NCBI GenBank assembly: GCA_016801885.1
Contig: CM028894.1
Coordinates: forward strand, 10,857,241 to 10,921,240
Direction of reading: 5' to 3'
From: Toxotes chatareus
Taxonomy: Eukaryota; Chordata; Actinopteri; Toxotidae
Length of the DNA: 64,000 bases
Part shown: piece by piece, positions 26,579 through 41,148 of the stretch
How positions within the stretch are numbered: position 1 is the first letter of the stretch
Layout: every line of letters starts with the position of its first letter
Notes under the pieces: generated by a model
What the model was told of the DNA's origin: nothing
The model's database searches: none
What the model saw: the letters and a program-made list of their open reading frames with translations, nothing else
Made by a program: the position numbers and the translations under genes

Positions 26579-29500
26579 ATATGAGAGAGAGGGAGAGGGG
26601 GGAAAAGGTGTTACCATGTTCTGTCACATATGTTCACACCAAGGATATCAGAAGGACCCAGGAGGCTGGCAGTGTCAGACTCATGCTACATCACCCAAAG
26701 ACAAACACAAACACACACCTGCACAAAGAATGGAGAGCACAGACTCCAGTGCTTTTTCAGAGCACAGAGGATGGATTACACAAGCTACTTCACTTTCAGT
26801 TCAGTTTCTTTTCACAAACAAATTTTCCACTCTAGCATACAGTACACTTACCTCACAGGTTTAGGTGCAGAAGATACAACTGTGCATGTTGAATATTTGC
26901 TTTTGCGATACACAGCAGCATACAGCATACACAGCATCGCAGTGTGGGAGGAGAGGAATCACCCACACTGACATAGATGTGCTAGAGGCTTTAGCCCTAG
27001 GAACCCTAGAGGTGTTGCTAATAATCTCTGCATTTGTATCTTTTGATGCATGTTGGGGTTTTTTTCTAATATTTATTTCCCCACTTTCCCTGCGTTTTTT
27101 CCCAAGGTTGTAGCAAGCTGCTCTGATTAATTAGAGTGAAGGAAAAGCATGAAACGATCTGATGGATCAATCACTCACCTTTTGCCTCACTGCCTCATTT
27201 TTCCTGAAGCTTAGTGGGCGTGACACTAAATTTCATAAAAATGTAAAAACATCTGATGAGATTAGTACAGGGCTATATCTAAGGTGAGCCACGGCTATAG
27301 TGGGAGATCTTTTATTAATTCGTTAAGTCCATCCAGAAGACATACTGTATGTAAAGCTAATTCACAGATTGTCAGTTAAGCAGTTAGGCTGTGTTCCACA
27401 TTATTATTCACCAAGAGCCATGGTTTATCAATCATTTCATTAGAGACATGTTTTGCACCAACTCTCTTCATATAGTGAATTACCTTTGTAAGAGGATGTA
27501 TGTGTGAGCACCCTGCTTTGACCAGTGAATTGAAATAAAAAAAATATATATAATAAAATGAAAAGGCTACTAGAGAGAAAACTACTCTTCTTAGTAATTT
27601 AGGTGTTTTTTTTTTATCAAAAGAAAAGCACTTTGCTTTCTATCATTACATCATGACACCATTATCAGGCACCAGAAATAACTAAAATAAGAAAAAGAAA
27701 TGGGTCTTTATATCACTAGATTTTTTTTTTTTTTTGCTCCATTGTGTGATAATTTCTCTGATGTATTCAGTCAGTAATTTCATTGGGCATTAATTGAATC
27801 GCGGTGAGAGATGAAGGTGCAGTGTAACAGAGCGAAGCATATGAATAATATTTCAAGAGCTAATTGTGCTTTAGGGTTATTATCTAACTGGACTTTCCAG
27901 TTTCCATTCAACCAAGTCAAATTCATTTTCCATGCAAATTCGCCTCATTTTCAGAAACAGAAAAAAAAACCAAAAAAAAAACCCACTTCAGCTATGTTTG
28001 GCACTTCCATTTCTGCATCTAGTTTTCTAGGAATATACAGACCAGATTTGCCTGAGATTGAGGTTTTGTGGGTGACTGAATCATCTCTTTTGCCATTTCA
28101 TGCTGATTAAAAAGCAGAGTTTCAAGATCCCTTCCATTAGTAAGAGAACATGTTGTTCTGCATGAGAACATCCAGTCAGCAACTTTGAAAGCATGGTACA
28201 AGCCTTCTAAGACACTGAATCATTTACCCCTTAATACTTTTCCGAGAAGACGTCATACGTGAGCTTCACAGAAAGTGATGAAATGTTTGATTTTTAGTCT
28301 TATACTATTTCAAACCAAACTGTTAGTTAATACAGCCAGAAAACAGCAGTAACTGAAAAGTATAATGAATTTAGTTTCTGTCATCATTCAGCCTGTTCAG
28401 TAAGATTAAGAGATTTTAACAGTGTTGACTAAAAGCCTAAAATGCATCTAAGCTCCTTCACAAAATGCTGTAGTAATGTAAGAGGTCATGTAATGGGTCT
28501 GAAGAGTGAAACATGATACGCTGTCATTGGTGTGGCAACAAGAAGTGCAACAGTGTAGTATGTGACAGTATCCAAACTAAAGCATTTGTTCGGCTTCGCG
28601 CCTGAGAAGTAGCTGAAGCTGCACAATTTTTTTTGTTGTAACAACAAAAGTTCATTTACAGCGACTGACAAGACGTGTGTGATAGTGCCCATTCAGCTTC
28701 CTCTGGTTCAGCTGAAAGACACTAACATGCAGATGAACTGAGAGGAAGTGAGCAGTATCAACCTTCTCACCTAAGTATGTGAATCAGAGTATTTATGTAG
28801 AGATGTTATTTTACCAAGTGTTGTCTATGGAGTTTGTCAGTGTAGCTTTAGCAACTGTTGTCCACAGACTAACTAGACAGGCCTGAAGGCAGGGGACTTC
28901 CAGTTTCCTGCCAGGGTCCCTCCCTTACCCTGCGCACTGGCTGGTGGAGGGAGGGGAGGCCTGGCCTTTATGGAGCTGAATGGATGAAGAAATCAAAACC
29001 TCAACAGGCCCTATTGTGCCAAAGCATCAAAAGGAGCGGTGGCACGGCAGGGGCTTTGATCATGAAGCAAACACAGGAGGGGAAAGGGGCTGGTTTAGGG
29101 GGAGAGAACACCCCGGCTCATGAGCTCATAAAAAGACACTAACACACAGGTGCAAGGACATACAGTGTAAGCGTGTGGACATGGACGCAGTGTGTGCATG
29201 CACATTCACACTCACACATGCATGCGCTGTCACACGAAGAACATGCGGTGCTGCTCACTTTGATGCCCATCTGTGTTTGTACCTGAGGCGAAGTCACATG
29301 ATCATTCAGTGTAATGTTTCACCATGAATGCCACTGAAGGCTGGACTGGATTTACCACTGCTGGACTTTGATGGAGTTTGCCAAATTGAGCACCGCACCC
29401 AGCAGTGCAGTTTTTCTGAAAAAGCACCTGAGCAATACCCAGAGTTTGTGCAGATGCTGACACCAGACACAGACTAAAATAGTATCATGTTCAATCCAAC

Positions 29501-29613
29501 CTACACTCAACAAACGGACATGTTAGTAAGGATTAAATCTATATTTTCATCTGGACAAAAGTGGTAGAGACATATAATGCCATCCAAAAAGTAAAACCAC
29601 TACTTTAGTAAAA

Positions 29614-29621
<8 letters not shown>

Positions 29622-29658
<37 letters not shown>
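29622..29658 (+). repeat. (AT)n microsatellite preceded by an A run
   Basis: An A run from 29610 passes directly into about 18 AT units. It is AT-palindromic and may extrude as a cruciform. Confidence 0.97.
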
Positions 29659-29659
<1 letters not shown>

Positions 29660-32600
29660 CAACTGGTGAAGAAAATCCTTGATTTCATAAATTTATTTGA
29701 ATTTAAAACAAATGATTCCTGTCGTGTTGAACATGCTTTAAGAATTTACCTGAAGCGGTGACATGGATAGTCTCTAGTTTAAGGCTTTGGCAGTTTCGAA
29801 TTAATCAGCACCTACTTCCCACCAGTGCAGTTGATGTTTCAATAGGCCAGCAGAACCCAGCTGCAGCTTATATCAAATCACTTTGGGTCAGCAACAATTT
29901 CTATTATTTTCTCCAGCCTGACACCTTGTTATGGTATTTTCATCAATCAGCTTGCAGCACAAGACCAGCCTCTGCTGCCCTATTTCACAGTGCTGTGCTA
30001 ATCGGTGTCCAGATACATACTGTTTATGTTGTTGTGTACCAAGTTACTTAGACTGGAGTCTTTGACCAGCACAGCAGTATTCACTTCTATCGGGTTTTAT
30101 TTCAGTGTGTGTGCCAATACTCAGAATAGATCAACATGGAAGAACTTTATAAAGTTGCAAATGTATTTTACCTCAGTATTTTTCCACAGACTTAAAGCAA
30201 AACAGCTTCTTAAAAGATGGAGAGGGTACACAATGAAAGGACTTCCTGAAACTGACCAGGTGAAACTGGATCAAAGGAAGTTTGGTTAATGATTTCACCT
30301 GTGGAAGAAAGGACAAAATACCTTAACACAAGTGAGACATTTTGTACAAAAGTGAGCATGTGACCTAGTGCAGTTTAGTTTTAGGTTAAGTCCTGTCCTG
30401 AGCAGTGTCCACAGAGCGACCTGCTCTGCTGGTATTTTACCTGCCCGGGTCACAAGTGGCAGTTTTCCCAGTGGAAAAAGATCAGAGGGAGAGGCGGACA
30501 TCCATCGACAAGCCAGCGGTCACCTTGGAACACTAACTTCAGAGTGGTCAAACAGCGGAAAGTCACAGCCTATCTTAATCAGGGGTTAATTTTGTCAGAT
30601 AAGAGATTAAAGGCACTGGACCTACAGCGCAAATATGTTATGTCATGTTTGTCAAAATACACAGCACCACTACCACTTTGTTATTAGCACTAGATTTGAT
30701 CAGACAAACCCACTGCTACCAGACTGCATCATTCAATCAAGGGACTGTATTAAAATAGTTGGGGAGCAGTGGCTGAAACCTAGGTTTCCCCTTCGGAGAA
30801 AGCAAACCTCTTCCCAGTATTAATTTTTTTCTTTGAAGCTCACCTTGCAAAAAAAAAAAAAACAGCAATAGCCTACCCCAACATCTCAAAATAATAAAGC
30901 ACAACACATTTAACCCAGTTTTAACAGTTGCTACTGTGAAAGAACATTATTGTCATTGTACCACTGAGATGCACATCAACAAGATTTGTAATTTGTCAAA
31001 ATTATGGAAAATCTAACTAGCAGGTAGCAGGTTAAGACGTACTTCATTCAGCTAAATGCAACAAAAACTGTAGTTGCATTTGCTTCCCAGTAACATCTAT
31101 AGGCCCTAGATGAGAACATGCAAGGAAACATTAATGACCTATATTGATATCATTGTCTTTTCATACATCAAAGTTATGGACCAGACTCATTGCCTGTGTT
31201 GGAACTCTTGGTAGTAGTTGGACTGTATGACATGGAAAAGTGGATGGAGAACTGTGAGTAGGGGAGTATTTACCCACCAACACTGTGTTGATGAAGGACA
31301 AACATAGCTCGTAAAAGTCAAGGTGTTCTCCCAGTTATGGAAAGTTTGCGATAACCTTAATCATAGTTTCCTAATCAGCTGAGAGGGACAGAGGCCTCTG
31401 GAAGTAGTTGGCCCCAGTCAGGATGGTCACACCCCCACACTGGTTTTGGTGTGTTTGTGTGAGCTGGGCCTGTGTGTGTGTATATCTTCATGTTTGCATG
31501 CAAATGTAGAAGTGTGTGTGTGTGTGTGTGTCTGTGTGCGTGTGCGTGTGTGTGTGTGTTCTGGGGTCTTGGACAAACAAAGGCATGGGTCCTGTTGACG
31601 AACCAATTAAAAAGCAGGAAGAATGGGGGAGAACAAACGGGCCCAGCATGCTTTGCCCATCACTCAAATTAGAGATGGCAAGTGGAGTAAAAACAATCAG
31701 GATGTTATGAAGCTATTCTGTGTTATTAGGTACAGTTAACAAGTGTACCAGGAAAAGGTCCTATACAAATTATTAGCTGTGCATCTGGGTTTTTTTTTTT
31801 TCACTCCTATTCATTCAAGCCTTGGTTCCAGGGAAATCATATTCAACATGGAAAAACACTTCCTTTTGGTGTGGTGACTGCCATACAATGTGGAGAGTGT
31901 TTCTACCACTTACATTTGTTCATTACTCCCTGTTCTGTTTGCTTGCCACTTGAGTTCCTTTCAGGAGTATTTCAAAAACCATGCACTTGATTTGTGTTTT
32001 TAGACCAAGTCCAATGAAAAACACTGTGTATCAATGAAAAGCCTTTCCTGAAAATAACCCTGTGCCTGTTTGCCACAATGTGGATTTCTGTCCATTTTAA
32101 CAGCATAACGTTATCAGAAGCCATCGATCCATTTGATTTCCACTTGATGGTCAAACAATGTGTCTAACATAAGTTCTGTGTGAAATACAACATTACTCAT
32201 AAGCTTCACAGTTGAGCAAACAAGACACATGCTGGACCAACCACTCACAAGTTTTACGTGGTTACAATAATTAACACGTGGTTAAAGCTGCGGACTGGTT
32301 ATGGTCATAGTTTGAAATGGGAAAAGAACAGTGGTCTCCCATGTACAGGCTTTGTTGACCCATTCATCCACTCCGGCCTCATCACACCTCGGACTTCCCT
32401 TTTCTCCCATCGTAATTGCAACTAATTCAACACCCATTCAAACACTGAACTTGTATAGCAGTAAATTACAATGTTACAACTCTGGATTGTTGTCCTGGCT
32501 ATTATGAGTCCAATTTATTTTTTATTTTTTTATTACTCTCAATACAAGGCGTTAGATGCTGTGGAAATGTAAACAGAAATGCACTGGGACACTGCACAAG

Positions 32601-35600
32601 GAGCTGGAGGAGTAAAAGAAGAAAGAGTGTGGCAATTAAAAGAGGAGTGTGGGGGGGCTTCTACTCACAGGTGTTTCTTCCCTTTGAAGAGGGGATTCCT
32701 CCCTTGCCTTTAAGGAAGAAAATAATTAACACCTTCATGGTTGCCATGCCAACATGTCTCTCACTCTGCTCTCAGCTGTGAGCATTCCTGGCCGTAATTA
32801 CCCACAGTTCAAGGGCCCTCCATAATTACGCACAATCCATCTGCACTTCCATCTGAGAAAGAGACTGAGGTATGAGGAACAGAGAGGCACCAGCAGCTAT
32901 TTCTAATTTCTGTCTTGTACGACAGTGCATAGCTTTGAAAGGTCACATGTATTCAACAGAGGGCGTGGCAGAGCCGCTGCGAGCCGCAACAGGACATTTG
33001 CTTTGACGATTTGTACTCACTTTGCTCTCTCGTTTCATATCCCTCCCGCCACTTGCTTTCTCACCTTCCATTCAAAACTGCATTTAGTTTTTATCTCTTT
33101 TTAAACATGTCCAAAAACACCAGGTATCGGGGTTGAGTTTCTTCTTGTGGGAAACATCTTGGGAACCAACATCATCTCATGCTATGTTCTGGATAATTTA
33201 AACCTGAATCCGCCATATTTAAAGAGTGTTTATTTATATATGAAGATAAAGGCATTACTTTCTCCCAAGGATCTATAGCCGTTGATACTTAGTGTGCCTC
33301 TGCATTCAGCAAAACAGCCAAGAAGAAATCCCACTAATTATTTCCCTACCTCTGAAGACACGTACAAAGATTTGCTAATTATCTTGTTCACTTTTATTTG
33401 CAGGCATAATTGGCGTTCAACAAATACACCTTTGGTAATTTTTCTTTGATCGTTAAACAGTGATGTCATATTGTCCTTACCCATCAGCCATTGAGATAAA
33501 TATTTGAAGACTTCCCTGTAGCATCATCATCAGCTTCACATGATGATGAAATTACACATGCCAATATTGACACATGACACGTTCACAGGAAATAATTGGA
33601 CATGTTGCATGTAATTATTCAATAAGCGCTCTGTGTTACCTTCAACAGGCACAAGCTTCAGTTGGGGTAGTTGTGATTACAACGCAAAAGCTAACCAATT
33701 ACGGCAGAGGACTGGAGTCTTGTATTTCAAACTGCTGAGCGTGCAGAGCCTATTGACATACAATTAGTTGGGCCATCGTTAGGAGGCATTTCATCGCTGA
33801 CGCTGACGCTTCTCGATTAATTCTCATTACTTCCCTATTTGTGTGTGTGTGAGTGTGTGTGATTTGGCAAGAACAGGACAGAATGGAGTGTGATTTTTCA
33901 ACACAGAAGGTTGTTATGTTAATCAGTATCATTACTGAAACCCAAAAGAACCAAATGGAGTATTTCCGTTCCTTTCTAGTCTTGAGATTCCTCAGATGCT
34001 GTGAGTTCCTTTAAAAGTGGGCGCTCTTCCTGTCTCGGATTGGGCATGTGTTACAAACTGGAGGTGTGGGGTTTAAAAGACGTGGGCATTTAAAACCAAC
34101 AACAACAAAAAAAAGCTAACAACTTGCATTATGGGAAATGTAGGATCTAGTGTTTTCGGAGCTTGACTCCGAGGCCTCTGCTGGTTGGATTTTGACCATT
34201 CTATTTTTAATCTGTTTGTAGTGATTCCCTCAATGTTATGGGGGTGCAATACTAAAATTGAGTAGCCCTTTAAATCAATAACAGCAGAGACATCTTTTTT
34301 CATATAGAGAGCGAGAGTGAAAAACAAGCTTTCTTCCTCTTCTTACGTCTTCTTGTTTTCCCGGATCCCGTTACCGTTTATTGCACATGACAAGCACACC
34401 TGCACACACAGACACGCATACCACCCAACAGGGAATTGGCCTGGATGTCCATGAGAGGATAATCCTCCTCCCTTGTCTTAGAAGATAGTGGTAACGAGCT
34501 GCCAATCACAAGCCCACCTTACACCTTTTAATTACCCTGATCATGTAAAACCCATACAGAGCCAATCTGAGTTTGAAGACCTGATAATGCGGACTCCAAT
34601 CTCCATTCTCCAGTCAGCGTTTAGTTCATTTCAGTGTGGGCGCTCAGGTGTGAAAGGATTTGAGCACTGGGGGCGGGGCAGGAGGGGGGATCTTTTTATT
34701 GTGCTGGTGTCATAGGTGTCGTGGCGAGGGGGTCTGCAGCTGCTCTGCTCGCTATTGTCACTGTGTCATAACATCAGGACCTATGGATTAGGGCCTCCTG
34801 TGGGTTAAATTTCTGCACAATGTGTCTCCGCAGTGACATGTGGCTATTAGCCACACTGGTGAATAAATAATGATGAGACCACAGAAAAGATGGAAGATGA
34901 AACAAAAACACACAATGTATAGACAATGTATAAACTGTATAGCTGCACATAGCTTTTAAGTATAGATGAGCAGCTTAGTTATGTGTGAGTTTGTGTGTGT
35001 ATAAGGCTTCACGCACGTGTCATAGACACATCATCTTCAGAACCACTGTGTGCAATTGTAAAACGTGTGGTCGTGTGTGTGCGTGGGCACAGACTGCTGA
35101 CCAGGCAGCCTGTGCCACAGCTTAGGCCCTCACAGACACACAGTCAGCACAATGTCTGTCACAGCAGCGAGCCAATCAGATCGCTCGAAGCATGGGCCAA
35201 AGGGCAGAGAGGAGCCAATTGTCGTGACAGGATCCTCTGTGCAGTGGCTCAACAGTTGTTTAAAACACCTGCAGATAGCTCTGACTCATACTGATGGCTG
35301 CTGATATCTTGCCCATGTTGTTTGATGAAATACAGGCTCAGAGGAAGACTATGAATCATCTTTTTTACCTACAAACATGTTGGTATTAATCTGTCATCAC
35401 CTGGCTGTCTGCTAATGACAGGTAAAAAAAATCCTGTTCAAGTTTCTATATAACACGGAAGATCATGACCTTAGCGTTCTCAATTGTAGCTATGATCATG
35501 GTTGTGATTGAAAAAGCAAATTTAACTGTAGAGTCACAATCACAGTAGTACCGGTACGAGTAGACATGGATTTCTGATGGAGAATAACAGTCTTATTTGT

Positions 35601-36040
35601 ATTTCATATGAAGTCACACATGCAATTATTACACTTTATTATCCGATATTTGACTATCGTTCCAAATGCAGTATAAGTCTCCTTTACAGTACAGAATGTT
35701 CACTGTTCACTTGCTGTGGCTGATCATAATAAAATGTTCTCCTCTTGTGTTTTGGTTCTGCAGTACCCTTGAGTATTTCTATCAGCTTTAGACTCGAGTC
35801 AAAGCTCTTCTTTGGTCCATATCACAACATTCTAAATTGAATGGACAAAAACACAAAGGACAGTGTCCTGACATTGAACTACAGCCTTTTGTACAATCCC
35901 AGTCTTATTTGAGTCAAATCAGAAAAAAATTGTGTGCCAGTTTCTCTTTCTCCCCATCTCCTCCTATGAGATTGGCACATATCCTGGATATATTTATTTT
36001 ATTTTATTATTTTATTCTACTTTTTCTATTTTACTTTTTT
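29659..36040. other. Gene-free interval with candidate noncoding elements
   Basis: No exon found. An imperfect GT repeat lies at 31512. Two stretches stand out as high-complexity and rich in TAATTA-like sites, 32740-32880 and 33340-33850, with weaker candidates at 34440-34640 and 35120-35260. These have the texture of vertebrate conserved noncoding elements, but conservation cannot be seen from one sequence. Confidence 0.55.
31512..31560 (+). repeat. Imperfect (GT)n microsatellite
   Basis: GT units interrupted by single C substitutions (tctgtg, tgcgtg). Confidence 0.93.
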
Positions 36041-36169
36041 ATTCTGCACTGTGATTGTATGTCTTCTTTGCACTGATGTGGGACAGTACCTCAATTTCGT
36101 TGTACTTTTGTACAGAGTATGATTGTGCAATGACAATAAAGATTTATCTTATCTTATCTTATCTTATTT
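36041..36169 (+). mobile_element. 3' tail of a non-LTR retrotransposon (L2/CR1 type)
   Basis: The stretch from 'attctgcactgtgattgta' through 'caatttcgttgta' to 'gcaatgacaataaag', followed by (ATCTT)n at about 36146-36166, is the typical 3' end of fish L2-like LINEs, which carry a short tandem tail instead of poly(A). It is 5'-truncated with no reverse transcriptase frame. The family name is from memory of the tail. Confidence 0.6.
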
Positions 36170-39094
36170 AAAAATGGGGATTCAGTAAAAGGACAATGCC
36201 CTTTACCTGGATTCATCTCATTAGAGAGAAAATAGCAACTAGTAACTAGCTCTTATATTTCGAACATGCAAGGTACAATCAGAGCTCCCTGGACCATCTC
36301 TGGCCATGCTGCCCTCCCCTCTAAGGGTCATGGGCCTGGGGGATTTAAGGCTTTGGTCTGAGTATCCTCTTAAGACAGGGATGTACAGTTAAAAGGATAA
36401 AGTCAGTGGAAGGAAGTGGAGCACTTAGCTGAAACTTTCATGTATACAGTATGAGGATGGCATATACGTCAGCTCTGCTGCTGAGGATTAACTACCAACG
36501 CAGCTGCTTGGGGAGAGGATTTCTAAAACGGTTCGAGCAATAGACTTGGAAAGAAAAATAACAATCTCTTAACAAGGATAACGAGTGAAAACTCCATTTG
36601 GAATGTAAACCATTTATGTCAACTGCTAAGTAAAACTTGCAATGTCGCTTTGATAGCGAAAATTAAATCCATATGGTTGCCTAAAGAGACCCCCATTAGA
36701 AGGAAAGCAGTGAAAACATAGCACCTGTTTTGAATTTCGCCATCAAAACGGTGCTAATCTTTCCTACTGCAAAATGTTTTACTGCCTCAGTTCTGCATTG
36801 GGCAACATGCCAGCGTTTTTACATGGTATACTCAAAGGCCAACCCAAACCCAGAGCCTGGACTAATGCAAGAAAAAAAAGCTTGTTCCTTGCCAAATGAT
36901 CAAATAGGATTTGTTTTTATGAAGATTCTACACTAGCCCTGCGGCCTGTTCTGTCCCGTCCTGCAGTATTTATGTAAACACTTACACACACGCACAATAC
37001 ACACTGACCCTGTGCATACACAGAAAATCAGAAGATGGAGAGCTGAGATACGAGTGAGCTAATATGGATGTTTTTGTGATGAAAACTGGCCAATAAATGA
37101 ATGGTTTCATGCGTGCACAGTGCGTGCAGGAAGCTGCAGTCCAGGTTTTGGACTTATTTGCTATAGTTTGACTGAGGGCATCAGTGAGCTGACACATATC
37201 CTGTCTGAGTCATATTCAAAAGAATAACCGCTCAACACCAGATACATATTAGGTTATGCATCATGTTTCCTATTAACCCAAATTAAATTAGGCACACAAC
37301 ACACATTCATTAGAGTCCTACATGACCAGAAAGTCATAAGAAATTCTAACATGACCTGAAAAAAATGTCATGTAACCCTGTCCAAATACCACCATGTTTC
37401 ACTCCCAACTATGTCGTCCTTTGACTTTTTTGGCTGTATATTTGTACACACAATATACACACACACACGCTCACACATGCACGTGAGTGTGACCCTGAGC
37501 TATCACTCTCTGTGTTAACTCTACAGGAACTATTCATCCTTTATATATTATCAGGAAAAACATACATTTATTTGCAAAGTGTGAATGCGAAGGTGTGAGG
37601 GAATGTGTAGAAAGAGCTAATGAACAGTTATGCAATGTGGCTGCCAGATTACCAGGCTGTGCAGGGACCTGACATTGTTACATAATGATGAGTCCAGACA
37701 GTAATCCATATAGCAACCTGGCTGGCATGCAACACACATGACTAGTAGCCTTAACCTGTCCTGGGCAGGGCTGGTCCAAGTGACAAGAGTCTCTCTCACA
37801 AAGGAACATTAGAAATAACTCTCTGCTCCCTCAAAGGTTTACGAGAAAATGTTCAAATGCACATTTGTACAGTTTTAGGTGCATACACATAGGTCTTTTG
37901 CAAGGTAACTTCCACAACAATGCATCCTTTTTCTCACGAACACCGCTGCAGTAAACTTGCCAGCCGATAACATGATACATGTATATCCTGCGCACATGTT
38001 GAGGAATCTAACCCCAGGCATGAGGCCTGACAAATTCAGGCCCTCAGATTTCCCTGGCAGGGAGCACCAGCTCAACCAAGCTGGATCGATTTCAATCGGC
38101 GGCTTACCAAAATGATGTGGCCGCCACCGGACCAGCGTGATGGGGCTAAAAATAACCTCTGCTGACCCCGAGGCTCTGATGTGGCCACGTACCCTCTGGT
38201 GAGTCTGGTTTTATGTGTCCCCAATGAAACCCATCAAATTACAGATGCAGACGCAGCCGGACCCCTTATCAAAACTATTTCAGCTCGCTGACACAGTTTG
38301 CTAAGGCAGTAATTAGAGCAAAGGAAAATGGGAGGCATCCCAGGCACGTGGAGAAAAAGAGAGACAGGGCAAAAAATGAAGAAATAGGAGAGAGAAAGAG
38401 GAAGAAGGTGGACAGTGACAGCTCATCAGTGAGCCACAAGCCATTTCTCTTTTGCTCTCTCTGCTCCCTCCCTTCACCATTTTCTCCGCATCCACGGATC
38501 AAAGGATTGGTGAACATAAATAAAGGCCCTGATGATGATTTCCCATGAGAGCGGTGAACAACTGCATAGCACGCGTTCATATGAAGCCGTGGTAAAACAG
38601 CTGTCTGTGCTTCTGCTGTCAGCGTGCCTGGTTGGCCAACTGCCTGGCTGCCTCACTTACTCCTGAACAATTTCACACGGCAAAGAGAGAGAAAAAATTA
38701 TTACAATTATGAATAGTTCATAACTTGACTGGTCCTTGTTGATGGCGAAAAATAATATAGTTGAATACTTGGAATTGAGAGATCCATATTGTGTGTTAAA
38801 TGGATTATTTAGTGTGTGTAGGTGAGGTGTGCTTTTACAGAGGTTGCCTGAGGTGCCATCTCGGGGGCTAGTAAGAAGAAAAGAAAAGAAAAGAAGAGAT
38901 ACTTTACATTCAGAGGTTCTGCACTTTGTCTTGGCAGTTTCTCCAGTTAAGAGCTTTATTTCACCCCATCAAACAGAACTACTATGTTCCAGTTAGTCTT
39001 AGTAACAGTAGCTTTATATAGCGGCACCTCATTAAACACAGACAAAAGTCAACAAGGAGTAATGATGCAGATTATTTTTATCCATCCATAGTAT

Positions 39095-39240
39095 CTTTTT
39101 CATAACCAGGATCATGCGATTGCTGCAACCCCGTCCAAGCATGCGGTGGGTGAAAGGCAGTAAACACCCTAAACAGGACACCAATCTATCACAGGGCTGA
39201 CACTCATTATCGTTCCAGCTGCTACACCTTCGTCCTATCC
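39095..39240. repeat. Fragment of a common fish interspersed repeat
   Basis: The order 'ggtgaaaggcagtaaacacc', 'ggacaccaatctatcacagg', 'gctgacactcatt' follows a widespread fish repeat whose intact form reads along the lines of 'ggcggggtacaccctggaca'. This copy is diverged and short. Confidence 0.45.
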
Positions 39241-41018
39241 ACTTCACCTCCATTTGCACACAAGCATGGAGGACACACCATACTAAGGGCTATCCCGAAT
39301 ATTAGTTTGGTCCACCTGTTGCATCTGTTTATGATGGAGAATGACAAGTACACACCATTTTTTTCTTGCCTCTCTCCTCCTCCACTGCAGGTGAGAGTTC
39401 ACGGTGAGTGACGCTTTACATAGATGTGCAAATGAGGAGGGACCAGTTTTTTTGCAAAAGCTCCAGACATAAAAACCCATTGAAACATATAAACACACTC
39501 AATTTGGTTATTTCCGATTTTCTGCTGGTCTTTTTGAACTGCGGGAGGAATCATGAGGAAATTCTTGCAAGAGATTTGACTTTTGAAAGAACTTTTGAGT
39601 CAAACAACATTTAAAACAAAGAGAAAAAAAATGTACTTCAAAGATCTACAGTATTACAAGCAGTTACTAATAACAACTGTATGGGTCAGAGCCACGGTGC
39701 CTCTGAAAATAAACCCATGACCACAGAATGATCATGTAACAGAGGTGCAAGGTGTTCCTGCAAGGAACAGGCTGTTGTTAATGCTGGTTGTGCAGGGCTG
39801 GGCACATTCTTTGAAGCACAGTCTATTAAAGCACTGAACTCTTTGTTATTTATGCAAATGTTTTATAAGATAAAAGCAAATCGACCCTTGAAGTTCTTCC
39901 ATATGCCCCCACATAATCTGCATGTACATAGTAGTATATCCCTTAAAATGCAAATACAATACGTCTGCGCTCTTGACACAGTTCCTTGTTGCACACAAAA
40001 ACACAAGCACAAAAAGCACCACACAAAGCTTTGTTACTTTTTCAATTCATGTGCACTGTGTCCATTCACTTGTTGCAATGCTGAAAAATAACATGAAGCC
40101 ATGCACAAGTGAGCTGATAGCATGCACTCTGTCGACATGGATGAGTGACAGTGTACTAGAAACACAAAGCAGTGTACATTATCATACGTTGAACATAGTG
40201 CATGACTGCAGGTTAGCCCACAGGCTGTTATACGCTGCCTGTGTGTGTTCACATTTACATAACTTTGCAGGGCTATAGCAAGATAACGTTCCCTGGAACT
40301 CTCTGATGCTTCTGTTTGGTTAGGGATCACACACACACATATATATATGCACATGCATATACACACATGGGTTATCAGAGGTAACCGCAGATAAAAAGTG
40401 GAAAGTTCACCAAGAGCCAAGGTCACGACAGATATGTAATAACAGTAAGTTTACCCTCGGAAATGGGACAGCTGGCTCCACAAACCTTGGCCATCTGATT
40501 GTGTTTTCATGTGCTATTCTTGTTATGGTGATGCTACGCTGTTTTGTTTTCATACTCATGCCAATGCATGACACCGTGTTCTCACATAACGTTATTATGC
40601 ATCGTCCTTCAAATAATGATTGTGTATAAATCACATCATCATTTATCGTGTATAAATGTAGATAGCCTATTGCATATTAACATCCGCTGGCACTTACCAT
40701 GCCAAATACAGCAACGTTTTGGCATATTTCAGAATATGTTAGCCCCATTAAAGTATTGTTTTTAGAATGGTGTTTTTAGCAGTTGTTTTTGTTTCTTACA
40801 CCACTCTTAGGCTGTTTATAGGTGCCAATTAGGCGAATTCTAGGAGGCAATATTTGTTTAATAGATTTTCTCAGTGATTCTATAAGCTATGGTTTTTTAA
40901 TTCTGATTTTGTGTTATCTGTCTTATGTTGCTTGCTTGTTGTTATTGCCAGGACCCTCTTGAAAATATATATATGTATTTTTTGTCTTAATGTGGCATTC
41001 TTTGGTTACATAAAGAAC

Positions 41019-41041
41019 ATATATATATATATATATATATA
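41019..41041 (+). repeat. (AT)11 microsatellite
   Basis: A short AT run 1 kb upstream of the pim3 start codon. Confidence 0.93.
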
Positions 41042-41144
41042 CCTCATAACTGAGATTAAGTTGAAAGTGAATGTGGTTAGTAGCTTGTAGTAATATACAG
41101 TATCTATACAGTTTATAACCTGAACTCCCCCCAGCCATAAACTT

Positions 41145-41148
<4 letters not shown>

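Larger units (their letters stand above)
17611..29609. other. Gene-free interval between the 17 kb LTR and the 29.6 kb AT repeat
   Basis: Unique, moderately AT-rich sequence with no supported exon. It holds G runs at 18385-18400 and 20419-20431, a TAG triplet repeat near 20473-20490, long A or T runs near 20971, 24330, 25800 and 27720, a 20-base direct repeat at 23856 and 23892, and (GT)12 at 26555. A stretch near 23370-23500 vaguely resembles a common fish repeat, but too weakly to call. Confidence 0.6.

Noticed and set aside
36531..36540. ggttcgagca as a tRNA or SINE B box
   Set aside because: No A box or cloverleaf at the right distance. I found no tRNA gene or tRNA-derived SINE in the window.
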